NCBI RefSeq assembly: GCF_905147045.1
Contig: NC_065918.1
Span: forward strand, 10,106,001-10,170,000
DNA from: Nymphalis io
Lineage: Eukaryota; Arthropoda; Insecta; Lepidoptera; Nymphalidae
Length of the DNA: 64,000 bases
Direction of reading: 5' to 3'
The notes beneath the pieces are model-generated. The model did no database searches. It had not been told where the DNA came from and was given only the letters and a program-made list of their open reading frames with translations. Shown one piece after another: positions 36,011 to 48,050 of this stretch. The position numbers and the translations under genes were made by a program. The first letter of the stretch is position 1, and every line of letters starts with the position of its first letter.

Positions 36011-36814
36011 CGTGTTGTATATTAAAAAAAAACCTAATCCTAGTCTAATAGAAATATCATTCAATAGATTACAACACGATCGCGGTTCCATATCGTATTA
36101 TCTCTTTAACCATTCGTCCAAATTATATGCAGTAAAAGGGAACAGTCTTTTGTTTTAAATACTTGAGATGATAAGTTTAATAATTTTGATACGTTTTATA
36201 ATTGTTGATAATATATGACTAATACAAATGACGATTTAAATTTTTTTTTTTAATACGACAAACTACTTTTTGTGACTTAAATATAAAAGTTAGACATATT
36301 CTGTCGCTGACTTTTTTGTAGGCATTATCAAGCCCTACAATTTTACTTTAGATCTTAATCATATATCTCTCATCGTTCAGGTAGTGTTCAGGTCAGTTAG
36401 TGTTATTTTATATTTGAACATACCTTAGTATTGACTGTAATTCTTCTGGATATAGAAGTAGTAGGCTATTTTTTATCATGTCGTAATGTTTTGTACTTAG
36501 TAGTAGAAATAACGTAAATACATAAATAACTATCAGAATATTTTTTTATTTGTTTCAGGTAAACTTGAAAATTTTCTTCATAAGGAATTTAGATTTCACA
36601 ATATTATTGTAGAAATCACTGTAATATGTAAGTACTCTTACTATTTAAATTTTTACTACTATTATTTTTACTATTTTTCATTAAAAGGAAGCGGTGTACA
36701 AGCGTAGCTCGCTGATTAATTAATTAATACACACAAACAATTAACTTTATTAACATGAGTTTAGACAATCGTGAGTTAAGGTTGAATACATATGTAAATA
36801 TTTTGGTACCATCA
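36011..36814. other. AT-rich spacer
   Basis: Nothing recognised. Confidence 0.5.
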
Positions 36815-37110
36815 GTATCTCAGCGAAGACGGTTGCCACGTTAGTAGAGCACTCCATTATTCTAGCAGTTCTCCAGTGTAGTCGGACTGGGCGCGCTGTC
36901 CCTGTTCTTACTGTGAACGCGAACGCGAGACTGCTTACAGACGTCTCTCGCGTCCTTATCCGGCAGAATTTCCAAGGATAGAAAGTGCAGTAGGACTGCT
37001 GTCATCCAATTCCCCGAACTTGAGGCATTGGGTTTGGGCTTGGCATAGAAGGCTTAGTTTGAGGCCACTCAGAGTGAAGATCAAGTTTACCCACGCCGGC
37101 TTATCACAGA
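36815..37110. other. GC-rich island of unknown nature
   Basis: About 300 bp stand out from the AT-rich flanks, with GGACTGGGCGCGCTGTCCCT, GAACGCGAACGCGAGACTG and GTCTCTCGCGTCCTTATCCG. On the - strand a frame of about 45 codons is open (ending near 36960) but matches no family I know. There is no tRNA or rRNA pattern. It could be the 5' region of an unrecognised retrotransposon or a noncoding exon. Confidence 0.35.
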
Positions 37111-39150
37111 TTCAATTTACTAATAAAAAAAACGGGAATTGCCCTTATCAAGAAAATATTAAGTATTTATATAATAAGGCTTAATTTTAGTTTATGTAAG
37201 TACTTGATGCCCGTCTCGACTTCGTACGGGAGTAATTAGTATTTTATCTCGAGCATTTTCTGATCAATGAGATACAAACCTTCGCTAATCGATCTATTCG
37301 CTCATACACACTGTAAGGGTATAAAACAATACATATGCATTAAGTATAGTAAGTGCAACACGCCGTGCGTATTTTTTCATGTGATTATTTATTTACATCG
37401 TAATACTTGTTAAATTCCTTTCTCGAATTACAAAGTGTTAGTTTTAGCAATATTTATCAACTTGAAGCGTTTCAAATTAATATGTTATTTATTTTGATAA
37501 GGATTTATACTTTGTGAGAACAAAACTTAACAACAGGTGTCATTATTTATTCTCTTATTTTAACAATACGGTTAACAAATTAATTACACGGGTACAGTGA
37601 GTTATTTATAAAAGATACAATATGCTACCATTTACTGTTTCGGAGATATTTTGGAGATCTACAAATCACTACAAATAAAATACAAGATTTTGCATATTTT
37701 TTATAGTTTTCACATTCGCTATTTATTGCTATAACAAAAGACTGTCATTTTTCTCTTCGACTACTTCGACATATTAAGCTATAATATAAAATTAAAACAA
37801 TCAAATAATTTTGAATATTATGTCCATATTAATAATGTAACAAAAATGATTTAGGCTTATATCGCACAGAGAGTAAATTGGCTTAATTGCTCCTTGTCTC
37901 GATAAATTGCTGAATAATTGTAATGTGAACCTCAACTCTGCAAAGCTGCTCGTTTACGTCCCCGACAAAAATATTTTTATTACGAGATATTATAAATATT
38001 TAAAAACCTTACGATTTAGATGATATCTTTTAGCATTTTTACAACCTTGTTCCAAATATGGTTAAGACAACCCTTTCACTGGTATTTTCTGAAGGCATAC
38101 ACCTAAACAACCATTAGGAAGTGTATATGCACCGACTTCGTTATACTCTGACGGTGTGACAGTAGGCATATACGAAGATATCTCGAACTCCCACTACAAT
38201 TAAGAATTTTTGGAAAAGAATGCCCAAAGTGAGAGTACAAGACAGCGAATTAAAAGTCAAACGATTAAAAAGCTGATGCAATACTGAACTGTATTTTTAT
38301 CACCTTTTTATTTATATTTATTTTTATTATTATATTTTATCAAATTTGTATACAACTAACTTTTCTAAGTGAGTCGCATTTTTTGTTTTCCCACAGTTTA
38401 TATTCAGTAATTCTAGCCGTTTTAAGCTTATAAATGAATTATAATAGAATAATTAAAAAAAGTTTGTTGAACATTATAACATCCTTCTATTATTGAAATC
38501 AGTTAAAAATACTTATCTTAAGTTAAGCACATAATCTCACATTCTAAATATTCATATTTTAAATATTTTACTTGTCTTCATAAAGTATCTATAACATATG
38601 CTCATTTAGTTTTAAACAATAATATGCCTTAATGTAATATTATATTCTTAGCTAATACTACGTTTAAAAAAAAATAATATGTAATAGTTCAAAAAATGAA
38701 GCATCTTTACATTTTTCTCCGGGACATGTAAAGAAAACCGTCAGTAACACGATTCCATGATTTAAATAAAGATGGTGGCATCTGGTGTTGGACGTAGTAA
38801 GCGTGGCTCTCCCATCTGCCCACCATGTACAAAAGACGAATTATTTTTAAAATAAAAAAAAGTAAATTATGCCATAATATAAACACATTCTCGATCTATA
38901 ACAATAGAAAAATCATATGCAGTAGAATCTGCTACGAGACGTAGACTCCGTAGCGGCCAATACATAATTAAGCATATAAATGCTATTCAATTCAAATAGT
39001 AAGTTAGTGTTTTTTCTATGGCCGATCTTTATATATTTTTTAATCTACAATAAATTTAAAATAGTCCCATTAATTTATTTAGCCAGTATAAAAAAAAATC
39101 ATTAGTATCAAATTTTAAAAGAGCAAAAGTTAAGGCATTAAAAAATGACC
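37111..39150. other. AT-rich spacer
   Basis: No gene is seen. A degraded piece related to the X-family end lies at about 38745-38825 (GATTTAAATAAAGATGGTGG then CATCTGG). Confidence 0.45.
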
Positions 39151-39222
39151 AGCCCATATGGGAATTGAACCCATGACCTTCGCCTCATAAGGCAATGCTC
39201 TATCCGATTGAGCTAATGGACC
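39151..39222 (-). tRNA. tRNA-like gene, Ile-type body, 6-nt anticodon loop
   Basis: On the - strand 72 nt fold as a tRNA. Acceptor GGTCCAT pairs with ATGGGCT, the D arm is GCTC-AATCGGATA-GAGC, and the T arm is ATGGG-TTCAATT-CCCAT. The body resembles tRNA-Ile (…CCATTAGCTC…, …GAAGGTC…). The anticodon stem TTGCC/GGCGA encloses only six bases (TTATGA), one short of normal, so the anticodon cannot be read with confidence (TAT is possible). It may be a pseudogene. No T run directly follows in its own sense. Confidence 0.65.
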
Positions 39223-39583
39223 GGTGTCATATAAAGCTTAAATTTGCGTAGCTATTTACTAAAACTGAACTAAGCGTACGTATGTATGGTGGTGATGTTT
39301 GCAAGCAGCAAACGAATTAACATCATTTATAAAATGTCAAAGAGCTATTGTCTAACGTTTCAGCATTAATTCTTCACTTTAGCGATATCATAAGAATTAT
39401 GTATGAAACCATATATAAAAAAACCAGTATTACAAATAATATTTATTTCATTTACAATAAGATACAATACTTTAGAATATTGAGTAAGGAATCCTTGTAC
39501 ATTTTTTTTTAAACTTTTCAACAAGCTTAACAATAATAATGAGCGTCATTTAGGAAACCCGAAATCATGTTACAAATTTTTTG
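39223..39583. other. AT-rich spacer
   Basis: Nothing recognised. Confidence 0.5.
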
Positions 39584-39634
39584 ACGCACTTATAATTTTA
39601 TATTATATATAATATTATAAAATTATAAGTGCGT
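39584..39634. repeat. Palindrome with 19-bp perfect arms
   Basis: ACGCACTTATAATTTTATA at 39584-39602 is matched by its exact reverse complement at 39616-39634, around a 13-bp AT spacer that is itself nearly self-complementary. T runs lie on both sides. It is a strong hairpin, possibly a MITE core. Confidence 0.85.
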
Positions 39635-40296
39635 TTTTTTTTCTTTTTCAACATTAAATTCGTTAAATTTATTTTTAATAAACGTCACTATTTAACGTGT
39701 GGCAAAACACGGTGCTCTATTATCACGTTATTTCATACGCTTAAAATGATTTATATATATAGAGCCCTACGCATTATTGTAGTAACAAATATAAAATATT
39801 AGCTTGAAAATAAAGCAAAAACTTGGTTCTACGGATTTTGTAGAGGTGGTTATAAAGGCGCTACGAGCGCTACGGGCATTTTAATTGACTTCCTGTTTTT
39901 AATAATACGAAAAACAGTCAACTAATCTGGCTAGTTTATGATTTATTATGATTTTCACATCATATTCTATTTTACTTAAGACGTCTAAAAACGTAATAAT
40001 TAATTTATTATTAAAAGCAATAATTCTAAGGACTGCCTTTAATTACAATATATCTTTTATTTATACTTATATTTTTACATAGTAAATTTATAATTAACCA
40101 AAGATTAAAAATCGGCATAAAATCGGAAAAAGTATAAAACTCACTGTATACTTTTCCCCAGTTGGCTGCTTTTTGCATAACTAGGTCTAATTTTAATTCT
40201 TTTTCAAAATGGCGGCGATAGCTCATAGGAATTTTAGTCCACAATTTGTTAGGCTTTTTTGAGCCTTCCCTACATGGATATGTTCTCTATATTTAG

Positions 40297-40336
40297 TGGA
40301 AAAAAGGAAAAAAAAACCTTTTTTTCCTTTTTTCCA
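40297..40336. repeat. Perfect 18-bp-arm hairpin of A/G and T/C tracts
   Basis: TGG-A6-GG-A7 is followed by the 4-nt loop AACC and the exact reverse complement T7-CC-T6-CCA. The purine/pyrimidine tracts make it both a hairpin and mirror-like. Confidence 0.9.
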
Positions 40337-40569
40337 GCGTAATGACTAGATTATAATGAATAACATACCACATAAATTCAGTAACACAGTTGTTTGTTTC
40401 CCATCTCGTCTTGTTGTTGGTATATGCTATTTTGTTTGCTACCCTACACTTATGCATCCAGGACGCAAATAGATTGTTTACATTTTAAAACCACAAATTA
40501 ATAACTTTATGTATTGCATAGATTTAATTTGAAACTGATTATATAATCGGATTTAGAATATACATATAT

Positions 40570-40875
40570 ACCTCTTTAAAACTATTGAATACGCATGCGC
40601 AAAATTACTTAGGCCACACCTACTGAAACTAGAGAAAGTAAGGCATCACAATGTTATATCTGTACCCTTTTAACATACACATGTGCAAAATTGACTTTAA
40701 TGCGCATGCGTAAAAAATTCTTGGGCGACATATTCTCATACAAACCGTAAAATTGTACTAGGATTGCATAAATAAGCAGAAGGTATACAAGAAAGAGACA
40801 TCAATATTATCTCTGTACCTCTTTAAAACCATTGAATACGCATGCGCAAAATTACTTAGGCCACGCCTACATAGC
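40570..40875 (+). repeat. Three degenerate repeats around GCGCATGCG
   Basis: Blocks begin at about 40570, 40665 and 40817. Each starts near TACC(T/C)CTTTTAAA or TACCTCTTTAAAAC and each contains a CGCATGCGC-type palindrome (ACGCATGCGCAAAATTACTT in blocks 1 and 3, TGCGCATGCGTAAAAAATTC in block 2), then (A/G)GGCCAC or GGGCGAC. Blocks 1 and 3 are the most alike. Confidence 0.75.
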
Positions 40876-41741
40876 CTTAAATACGCCTTAAATAGAACAG
40901 TCATTTATAACATATTATAGGTAAACTTCTGGAAATCTAGTTTCTACTGGGGACTTGGGAAAGTTCCTCACATCACCATTGCCAATTTAATATTTAACAA
41001 ACCTATCACGCTTGGTCATGGCCCGCGTGATAGTTAAGTTACCTCTGTTAAAAGGATATAAAAAAGATACAAAATAATAATAATAATAATTTATTTATTT
41101 AAGTAACAAGACTCATATATAAAATTACAAAAAATAAAATAAACACTACTCATATACAAAATTACAAAAAATAAAATATCTACTACTTATACAATTTACT
41201 GGTCCAGCCGAAACTTTTCAACAGCGGTTTATAAATATACAGTCTAGTCTGTTAGCTACCATGATTAGAATTTTGTATGAGCTGGCCCGCACCCTGTGAA
41301 CCAAGGATGCACACTTATTTCGCATTAATGCGTAAAAACAGTCTATATTCAATTCAGCGAACATCCCTGAAGCACTACAGAAGCGAGGCAAACTCATCAG
41401 CAATCTAAAGGCGTAATTGTACTGGACACGAAGAGCATTGTATGATTTTGACGTATAATTAATTAGCTTATTATTAATTATTAGCTTATTATTATTAATC
41501 TATAATTTAACCGTAAAAGAATTTCTGTATATTTTAGTGCAACACAGAGGGATTAGCAATTTATTGTCTTGCTCAGAGCGTAAATTGATTGGTGTATGAG
41601 AGCCAAGGAAGAGTATGTTATTAAACAAAGAAAGGACATTTATATTTCGACGCAACCGTATTGGCAGCCACTTTAGTTTTTTACGATGCTGTGTGTGATT
41701 AGTTGTCGAGCGTCATTACATTCTTGTGATTTTTGATTTCG

Positions 41742-41990
41742 AACCTGGTGGTAGGGTTTTGTGCAGGCCCGTCTGGGTGGGTACCACACACTCATTAAAT
41801 ATTCTGCCGCTAAGCAGCAACATTTAGTATTGTTGCAATTCCGTTGGAGGGTGAGTGAGCCAGTGTAACTACAGGCACAAGGGACATAACATCTCAGTTC
41901 CCAAGATTTGTTTCCAAGAAATAATATTTTCTTACATCGCCAATGCGCGGGCGATATAGGCGAACGACTACTTACCATCAGTTATCCCAT
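41742..41990 (-). repeat. R-family dispersed repeat, near full length
   Basis: In reverse orientation it carries TGGTGGTAGGGTTTTGTGCA, GGGTGAGTGAGCCAGTGTAA, GGCACAAGGGACATAACATC and TTACATCGCCAATGCG, ending in a stretch like CTTACCATCAG and CTCGTCCGCCTG. No coding frame. Confidence 0.75.
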
Positions 41991-42734
41991 TTACTCGTCC
42001 GCCTGAAAAAATAAACATTAAAAAAAATATATAGAAACTCTTATCGTGTCAGAAAAACTGTCTTTTAAAGGCAGTTATGTTGTTTTTTATATTTGTTAAA
42101 ATATAATGTAATTAAGTTTGTTTTTGGTGCTTTTTGGATACATAGCAGGAAAAATAAAAATGGAGATGGTAGGTAACAGCACTGCGAGTCTCAAATATGC
42201 CTATATTATTCCCGCATATGTAAAATAATTATCTTTAATTAAGCTTTAAAAACATCAGAGAGGAGATCCTCCTGATGCTTGGACATGGAAGACGGTAATT
42301 CATCACTCCGGCCTTGTTAACGTTCTTGTACAGGTACATACAGAGGAACATATAGATTCACATCTTATTGGTAAGTAGTAGCACAAATTTTGTACTCATC
42401 GAGTTATTCAAGCTGTATGTATGTCTATAATACGAGTATTATAGAGGAACAATACCTGTAATAGTAATATTACTTCTCAAGCTTTTTTTTAATACATATT
42501 ACATTAATACGTAAATAGTTCGGAACAGTTTATAGGGATTGCTTAAAATTAATTAAAAAAAAGTTACAAGAATCTTAATCTGAGACCGAGCACGCTTATC
42601 TTTCATAATTAAATAAATATTTTTGTATTGGATAGCTGATCAATTTATAAGGGAAGCTTAACTACAGGCTATATTACCAACTTGTACAAAAATCTAAAAA
42701 CGCCAGTAAAACCGTACTAAGTTTAAAAGTCTGG
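41991..42734. other. AT-rich spacer
   Basis: Nothing recognised. Confidence 0.5.
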
Positions 42735-43009
42735 TTCGTCGAGTCAAACTTTGAAGTAAACACGGGTCGTAATTGCTACACGGAGGTTTAGCGCATGACT
42801 ACAAGTATTGATTGATTCATACAAACTTGAGTACTAGGATTTCATAAACCAAAGGTAATCAGAATTTGCTATTGATATATATGCTAGGTGATAGTGTTGT
42901 CACCTTAAGGCGATTTTCAACATTTTATGAGTGCGTTACGAAATTAGTTTTTCAAAATAGCAATAATTCATTAGAATTGTGTATGTTAAAAGAATCTATT
43001 TCAAGTTTT

Positions 43010-43245
43010 TACTAGTGGTAGAACTTTGTGCAAGCTCGTCTGTGTCACCCACTTAACAGATATTCTACTGCAAAACAGCAGTACTTGGTATTGTTGTGTT
43101 CCGGTTTGAAGGGTGAGTGAGCCAGTGTAATTAGAGGCATAAGGGATATAACATCATTTACATGGTGATGTAAGCGATGGTTAACATTTCATACAATGCC
43201 AATGTCTATGGGCGTTGGTGACCACTGATTTTATCATAGGACCTT
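43010..43245 (-). repeat. R-family dispersed repeat
   Basis: Reverse-orientation copy: TGTGCAAGCTCGTCTGTGTC, GCAAAACAGCAGTACTTGGT, GTGAGTGAGCCAGTGTAATT and ATACAATGCCAATGTCTATG. It sits inside unit F and is absent from unit E, so it was inserted after the two units separated or lost from E. Confidence 0.75.
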
Positions 43246-43440
43246 AGGATTTTATTTTTGGTCAAGTATAAACCATTATATAAATTAAACGTGCTATTAC
43301 TTTTTGATAAGGCGCTGTATATTTTTCTTCAGACTTTAAAGCTTTGAAATCAAGTTTGTTCTGTAAAAGCATTAAAAGCCTGCATAACATTCATACATAT
43401 TGAATTTTGTCAGAACAGTTTCAATGTATACACTTTAGTC

Positions 43441-43561
43441 CAGTAACAGCCTGTGAATGTCCCACTGCTGGGCTAAGGCCTCCTCTCCCTTTTTGTGGAG
43501 AGGGTTTGGAGCTTATTCCACCACTCTGCTCCAATGCAGGTAGGTAGAATTCACATGTGGA
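43441..43561 (-). mobile_element. Metulj-like SINE, 5'-truncated
   Basis: The reverse-oriented SINE 3' half (AACAGCCTGTGAATGTCCCA to ATTCACATGTGG) breaks off before the tRNA-like head. Confidence 0.85.
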
Positions 43562-44077
43562 AAATATATAGCTATGAAAATAATATAAGTTTATCACACC
43601 AAGTTTTTCCACAAAGTCGCTACACAAGTACAAGTGTGAAACATAACAATTTTTAATTTTGCTAATAATTTACGAATTTAAATCTTAAATAATGTTTATT
43701 TAATATATTGGCTTATATTGCGCAATTAAAGATTAAAAACGATGAAACGCCAATTAGATAAATTAATTTTATTAATACAAATCTAATAAACAATGAATGT
43801 TATATTTATTTTGTTTAGTTGATAGAAAAGTCTTACTGTGTTCCTTATATCCATATTTATAATAATTGATGTTGAATTTTTATTGATTTCACTTAAGGCT
43901 ACAGCTACAGAAATTTGTTTCAAAGCGTGTTGACAGATGGACGGTAGATGCTTATTTTCCCGCTGTGGAAACGCAGCTTCATAATAGATACGATATTATT
44001 GTTTAATATCACTAAAATTGTAAGAAACTATGTTGAAAATCTGAAAACTGTATCTTATTTTTACGAACTAGTCTTGT

Positions 44078-44150
44078 GGCCCTGTGGCGCAACGGATAAC
44101 GCGTCTGACTACGGATCAGAAGATTCCAGGTTCGAATCCTGGCAGGGTCG
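44078..44150 (+). tRNA. tRNA-Arg (anticodon ACG)
   Basis: This 73-nt gene is identical to those at 14925 and 25950, with a complete cloverleaf and intact A and B boxes. The flank TCTTATTTTTACGAACTAG is like the upstream of the other units. A T run (TTTTTAAAATTATTTTATTTT) begins 5 nt after the gene. Confidence 0.95.
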
Positions 44151-44481
44151 ATGTATTTTTAAAATTATTTTATTTTATTTGTGATAATTACGATATAAGT
44201 ATATTATAGATAATTAATTAATTTTGCCTCTTGCGAATAAATTTAACTGCTGTACTTTTGTAGACCAGAATAATTGAACGAAATTTAAATACAAAGCCTT
44301 ACGAGGAAAATCAGTCAAGGAATTCATGAATTTTCACTTCATATTTTCTAAATACAATTTAAAAGGGATCATTAAAAATTAAAATTTAGTTATTATTACA
44401 TACAACAAATATCGTTTTGTATAAAAAAATATAAATTAAATTGCCTTTTGAAAGAATAAACGAATCCATTTATTATTGTTG

Positions 44482-44555
44482 GCACAAGAGACATAACATA
44501 GTAGTTCTCAAGGTTGATGGCTTATTGGCGATGTAAGGAGTGATTAATATTTAGA
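44482..44555 (-). repeat. R-family fragment
   Basis: GGCACAAGAGACATAACATA, then TTCTCAAGGTTGATGGC and TTATTGGCGATGTAAGGAG, the middle of the R family. Confidence 0.6.
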
Positions 44556-47500
44556 TTATACATACGTACGTACGACCTGGATATGTATGAATTATCAAAT
44601 AAATTAACAAATATAAAAATGAATATTTTATTATTATTTCATTTGAAAAGCGATATTTTTCTTTTTTCATTTGCACTAAACATATTATCTATTCTATATA
44701 TGTAATTTCCAGAAACAAAAGTATTCAATTACATAAGTAATCAAACAAAATCACCAAAGTTCTACTTTTTCTTTAACTGGGCTTATATATATTTAAATAT
44801 ATTTCCAACCGAAGTGCATATTTCCATACCAGGCCAACATAAAACGATAGCGTTAGTTTGAAAGTTTTCGTCATAATATAATGCCGTCTCTTTTTAAATC
44901 TACAGCACTTTCACTTTCAATTTACGCAATACAATATTAATTTCTGTTTAGGGTGTCCTGGCAGGGCCGCTAAGCTTGAAATCATTTTCTTTTAATTTTA
45001 AAAATTAATTTATTTATTTTGTCAGTTACTACTAAATTTAGCTGCTGTGGTTTTGTAAGCCAGAATAAGGGATTGATGTTCAAATTCAGAGCCCTACGAG
45101 GAACTTCTTACTACTCTTCTTCTTTCTTTACTTTAATTTTTATTACATACAATTAATTATTCAGATCAATTTGATTATTACGGTACGTTTAATAAATAAC
45201 ATTTGTAACGTATTGTTTAAAATTATAAAATTTGGAAGACTCTTTGGTCAATAAACGAATCCATTTATTTGTTCGCTCGTTGTGTATATTTTTCGTAATA
45301 AGATGTACATATGAATTTATCAATCATTTAACAAATATATAAAAAATATATTTAATGAATAATTAACTAATCAAAAAGTCTTTGTTAACTTTGGTTTCGT
45401 GTTTCTTTTAACTTTCGTTTAACCAACCATAACTTTATTTTATGTATGTTATAGTGTTATTTCCAACCGAAGTTAACATTTCAATACCAGGGCAACATGA
45501 AACGATAACGTTAGTTTGAAAGTTTTCATCATAATTTCTTGCCATCTCTATTTAATTGTACAAGTGCCACAGAGAACAAAATTAAGGACCTTCACTTTTA
45601 ATTTTTGCAATTCAATATTAATTTTCCTGTTTTTAGTTGCATCAGTAAGATACAATTAGCTAGTAGGAGATTTACATGACCATAACTATATCGCATACCT
45701 TAATCAATTTAGGCGTATTTTAATAAGCCCATACACAATTTCTGACCTTTTAATTTTTTCTAATTTTGTTTATTGATAACTAACAAAGTTAAAAAAAAAA
45801 ACAACTAATGCGTAACGTGAATAAGTTTTTGTTACTCGTATCACGCAAAAAGTACAAAACGTATGTGAATGAAATTAGGAATAGAGACATACTTATATTC
45901 TGATCTCTTTCACACGAGGGCTTAGCTGCAGGCAGAAGCTAGTTTCCAGTAAAGGCGAAGATAAAGTTACTCCGCCATCTACGTGTTATTATCACTATCC
46001 AACAAGGTACGTTTATTATTACAACCTTGATTAATGCAGCAAACGATAGGTTGGTACGTTGCATTTTTTGCATATGGTTATTTGTTCGAACTAAAACTAA
46101 TTGAATTTTTTGTTAATTTAGATATGCATCATAGTCAATTTTTCGCTCTTATTACTACGAGATACCTTAACCGCTCTTTGTAAAGTAATTTGCTGAAATT
46201 TGTATACTTCCTTATCTTCATTAGATTTATTCTCTTAATAGCTACTCGTCCTGACTTCGACGGTTAAAATAAGTATTTTATTCGATGCTTTTTTATTTAA
46301 TGATTTATTAAACATTCGCTTATCGATTTACTTACGCATACAGTACAGTACCAAAAAATTAAATATCTCCAAGTCTTTTTTAACTACGATTTCATTTAAT
46401 AAAACAATTTCTTATCAACTGTAATTTTAGAAAAAAACGTTCTGAAATGAAAATAAAATTAAACGTCACAATGACTAAAATGATGAAAATATATTTTTTG
46501 AACCTGTGACACCTAGTTGGAAAATTAAGCGAAATCGACACGAATGATATGATGAATGGTAGCGTGACGTCCGTTACAAAATTGTTACAATTTCAATTAT
46601 GACTGAATATTCATAAAATTGATTTAATTTTTATAATAATGACATTTATTTATTCGTGATATTTTATTTATAATGCGATAGTAAATAATATTTTTTTTAC
46701 AATCTTACCAACAACGCATGGCGGCTCGCATGGATTACATTTTTTGATTTCAGTTTTTAATGCTCGATTCTACCACGGCCTTAAGGTATGAATTCGATAG
46801 TTGTTGAAGATAAAATGAGTCATACCATAACATACCTACTTTTTATACCGTTCCGAAACTGCGTTTATACGACCCTAATATCCGCACCATCTCGAATCAC
46901 CCTTGCATGAAACCTAGCAACACCCTAGGCACTCTACCTGATCCAAACAAACCAGTCCAGACATGTTTTCGCTGCATTGTACTTTAACAGTAGCGATGTC
47001 GATGCTTATGAGTCAAGCAGGGAAACGCTGAATACTTTGATGTTATTATTGAGGGCTTAGCACAAAACTTGCCGGACCCTTTAATACATAAAAGGTATTA
47101 CTGATGCATATGAAAGGATTCAATTTGGGACAGGTAATAAAAATATTGCAATCAAACTTTTTCGTGTGCAATTTAAATGATTATCATTTACATCTATTAT
47201 TTATTAATATTATTAACTTATGTGTATATTTAATCCAATTAAAATCAATTTAATTTTCGAATATTATATTAATGAATACTGTGGTTATTATACCATTTTT
47301 ATCCCTACTGTCTGGACTATTAAGTTATCCATATATTCATACAACCGAAGTCGTCTTATTTTATTTAAACCATCCATTTTGTCCAAATATTTATTACTCA
47401 AACTGAATAAAGCGATAACTCTCATTATATGAAATATAACATATATACCTTTTTCTTTTGTTTGCGCATGTTCTGACATTTCTGTCTGATGTGATGATGA

Positions 47501-48050
47501 AAAATAAATTTCTTAATATTCATGATTTTGTTAAATAAAGTACAGTGACGGAGAAAGAATACATTTCACTGCCCCTCTCTTTTCCATGGGTGTCGTAAGA
47601 GGCGACTAAGGGATATCTGAGCGACCATCTGCTCATCTGGTGGTAGAATGCTAACATCCGCCTGGCTTGTTACCACCGTACGCATGATGAAAAACTCGTG
47701 AAGTGGCTTGCAGCGGCGTTTCGAGGTCAGCCAGCGTACAGCCAGTGCCCGAGCGAGTATTGCCGCGATGGGTGTTGGTCCAGTGGAGACGGCTGTTGAA
47801 CCAATGCCGGGGGAAACTGTATTAACCTGCCGGACAGGGAGACCTGAAGAAACGGCTGTTCCGCTGGCCGCCCGTGGCATAGTATAGGGGCCCGAGCGCG
47901 CCTAACCAGCTCGCGAGGCTGCCCCACCAGGCCACGCATAATCTCGGGGTGGACCGTCGTGCCGGTTGGTGACCGGAAGGTGGGGTCCCGGCGGCCACTT
48001 CCGGGGGGGTTCGGGGCCCTTCCGTCCGGCGGATCAGTATATTTTCCCTT

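Larger units (their letters stand above)
39635..41741. other. Spacer with small repeats
   Basis: No credible gene. It holds the hairpin at 40297 and the triplicated block at 40570-40875 (listed separately). An AAT run lies at 41083-41100. Confidence 0.5.
42735..44940 (+). repeat. Duplication unit F with intact tRNA-Arg
   Basis: It opens with the E/H block (GCGCATGACTACAAGTATTG, GAGTACTAGGATTTCATAA). It contains an R-family and a SINE insertion, then TTTTTCCACAAAGTCGCTAC (as in E), AGGCTACAGCTACAGAAAT (as in A), the tRNA gene, GCCTTACGAGGAAAATCAGT and the Y core at 44801. Confidence 0.85.

Noticed and set aside
44949..44968. A further tRNA-Arg gene at the F/G border
   Set aside because: Only the last about 15 bases (CCTGGCAGGGCCG) remain, so it is a remnant and noted within unit G only.
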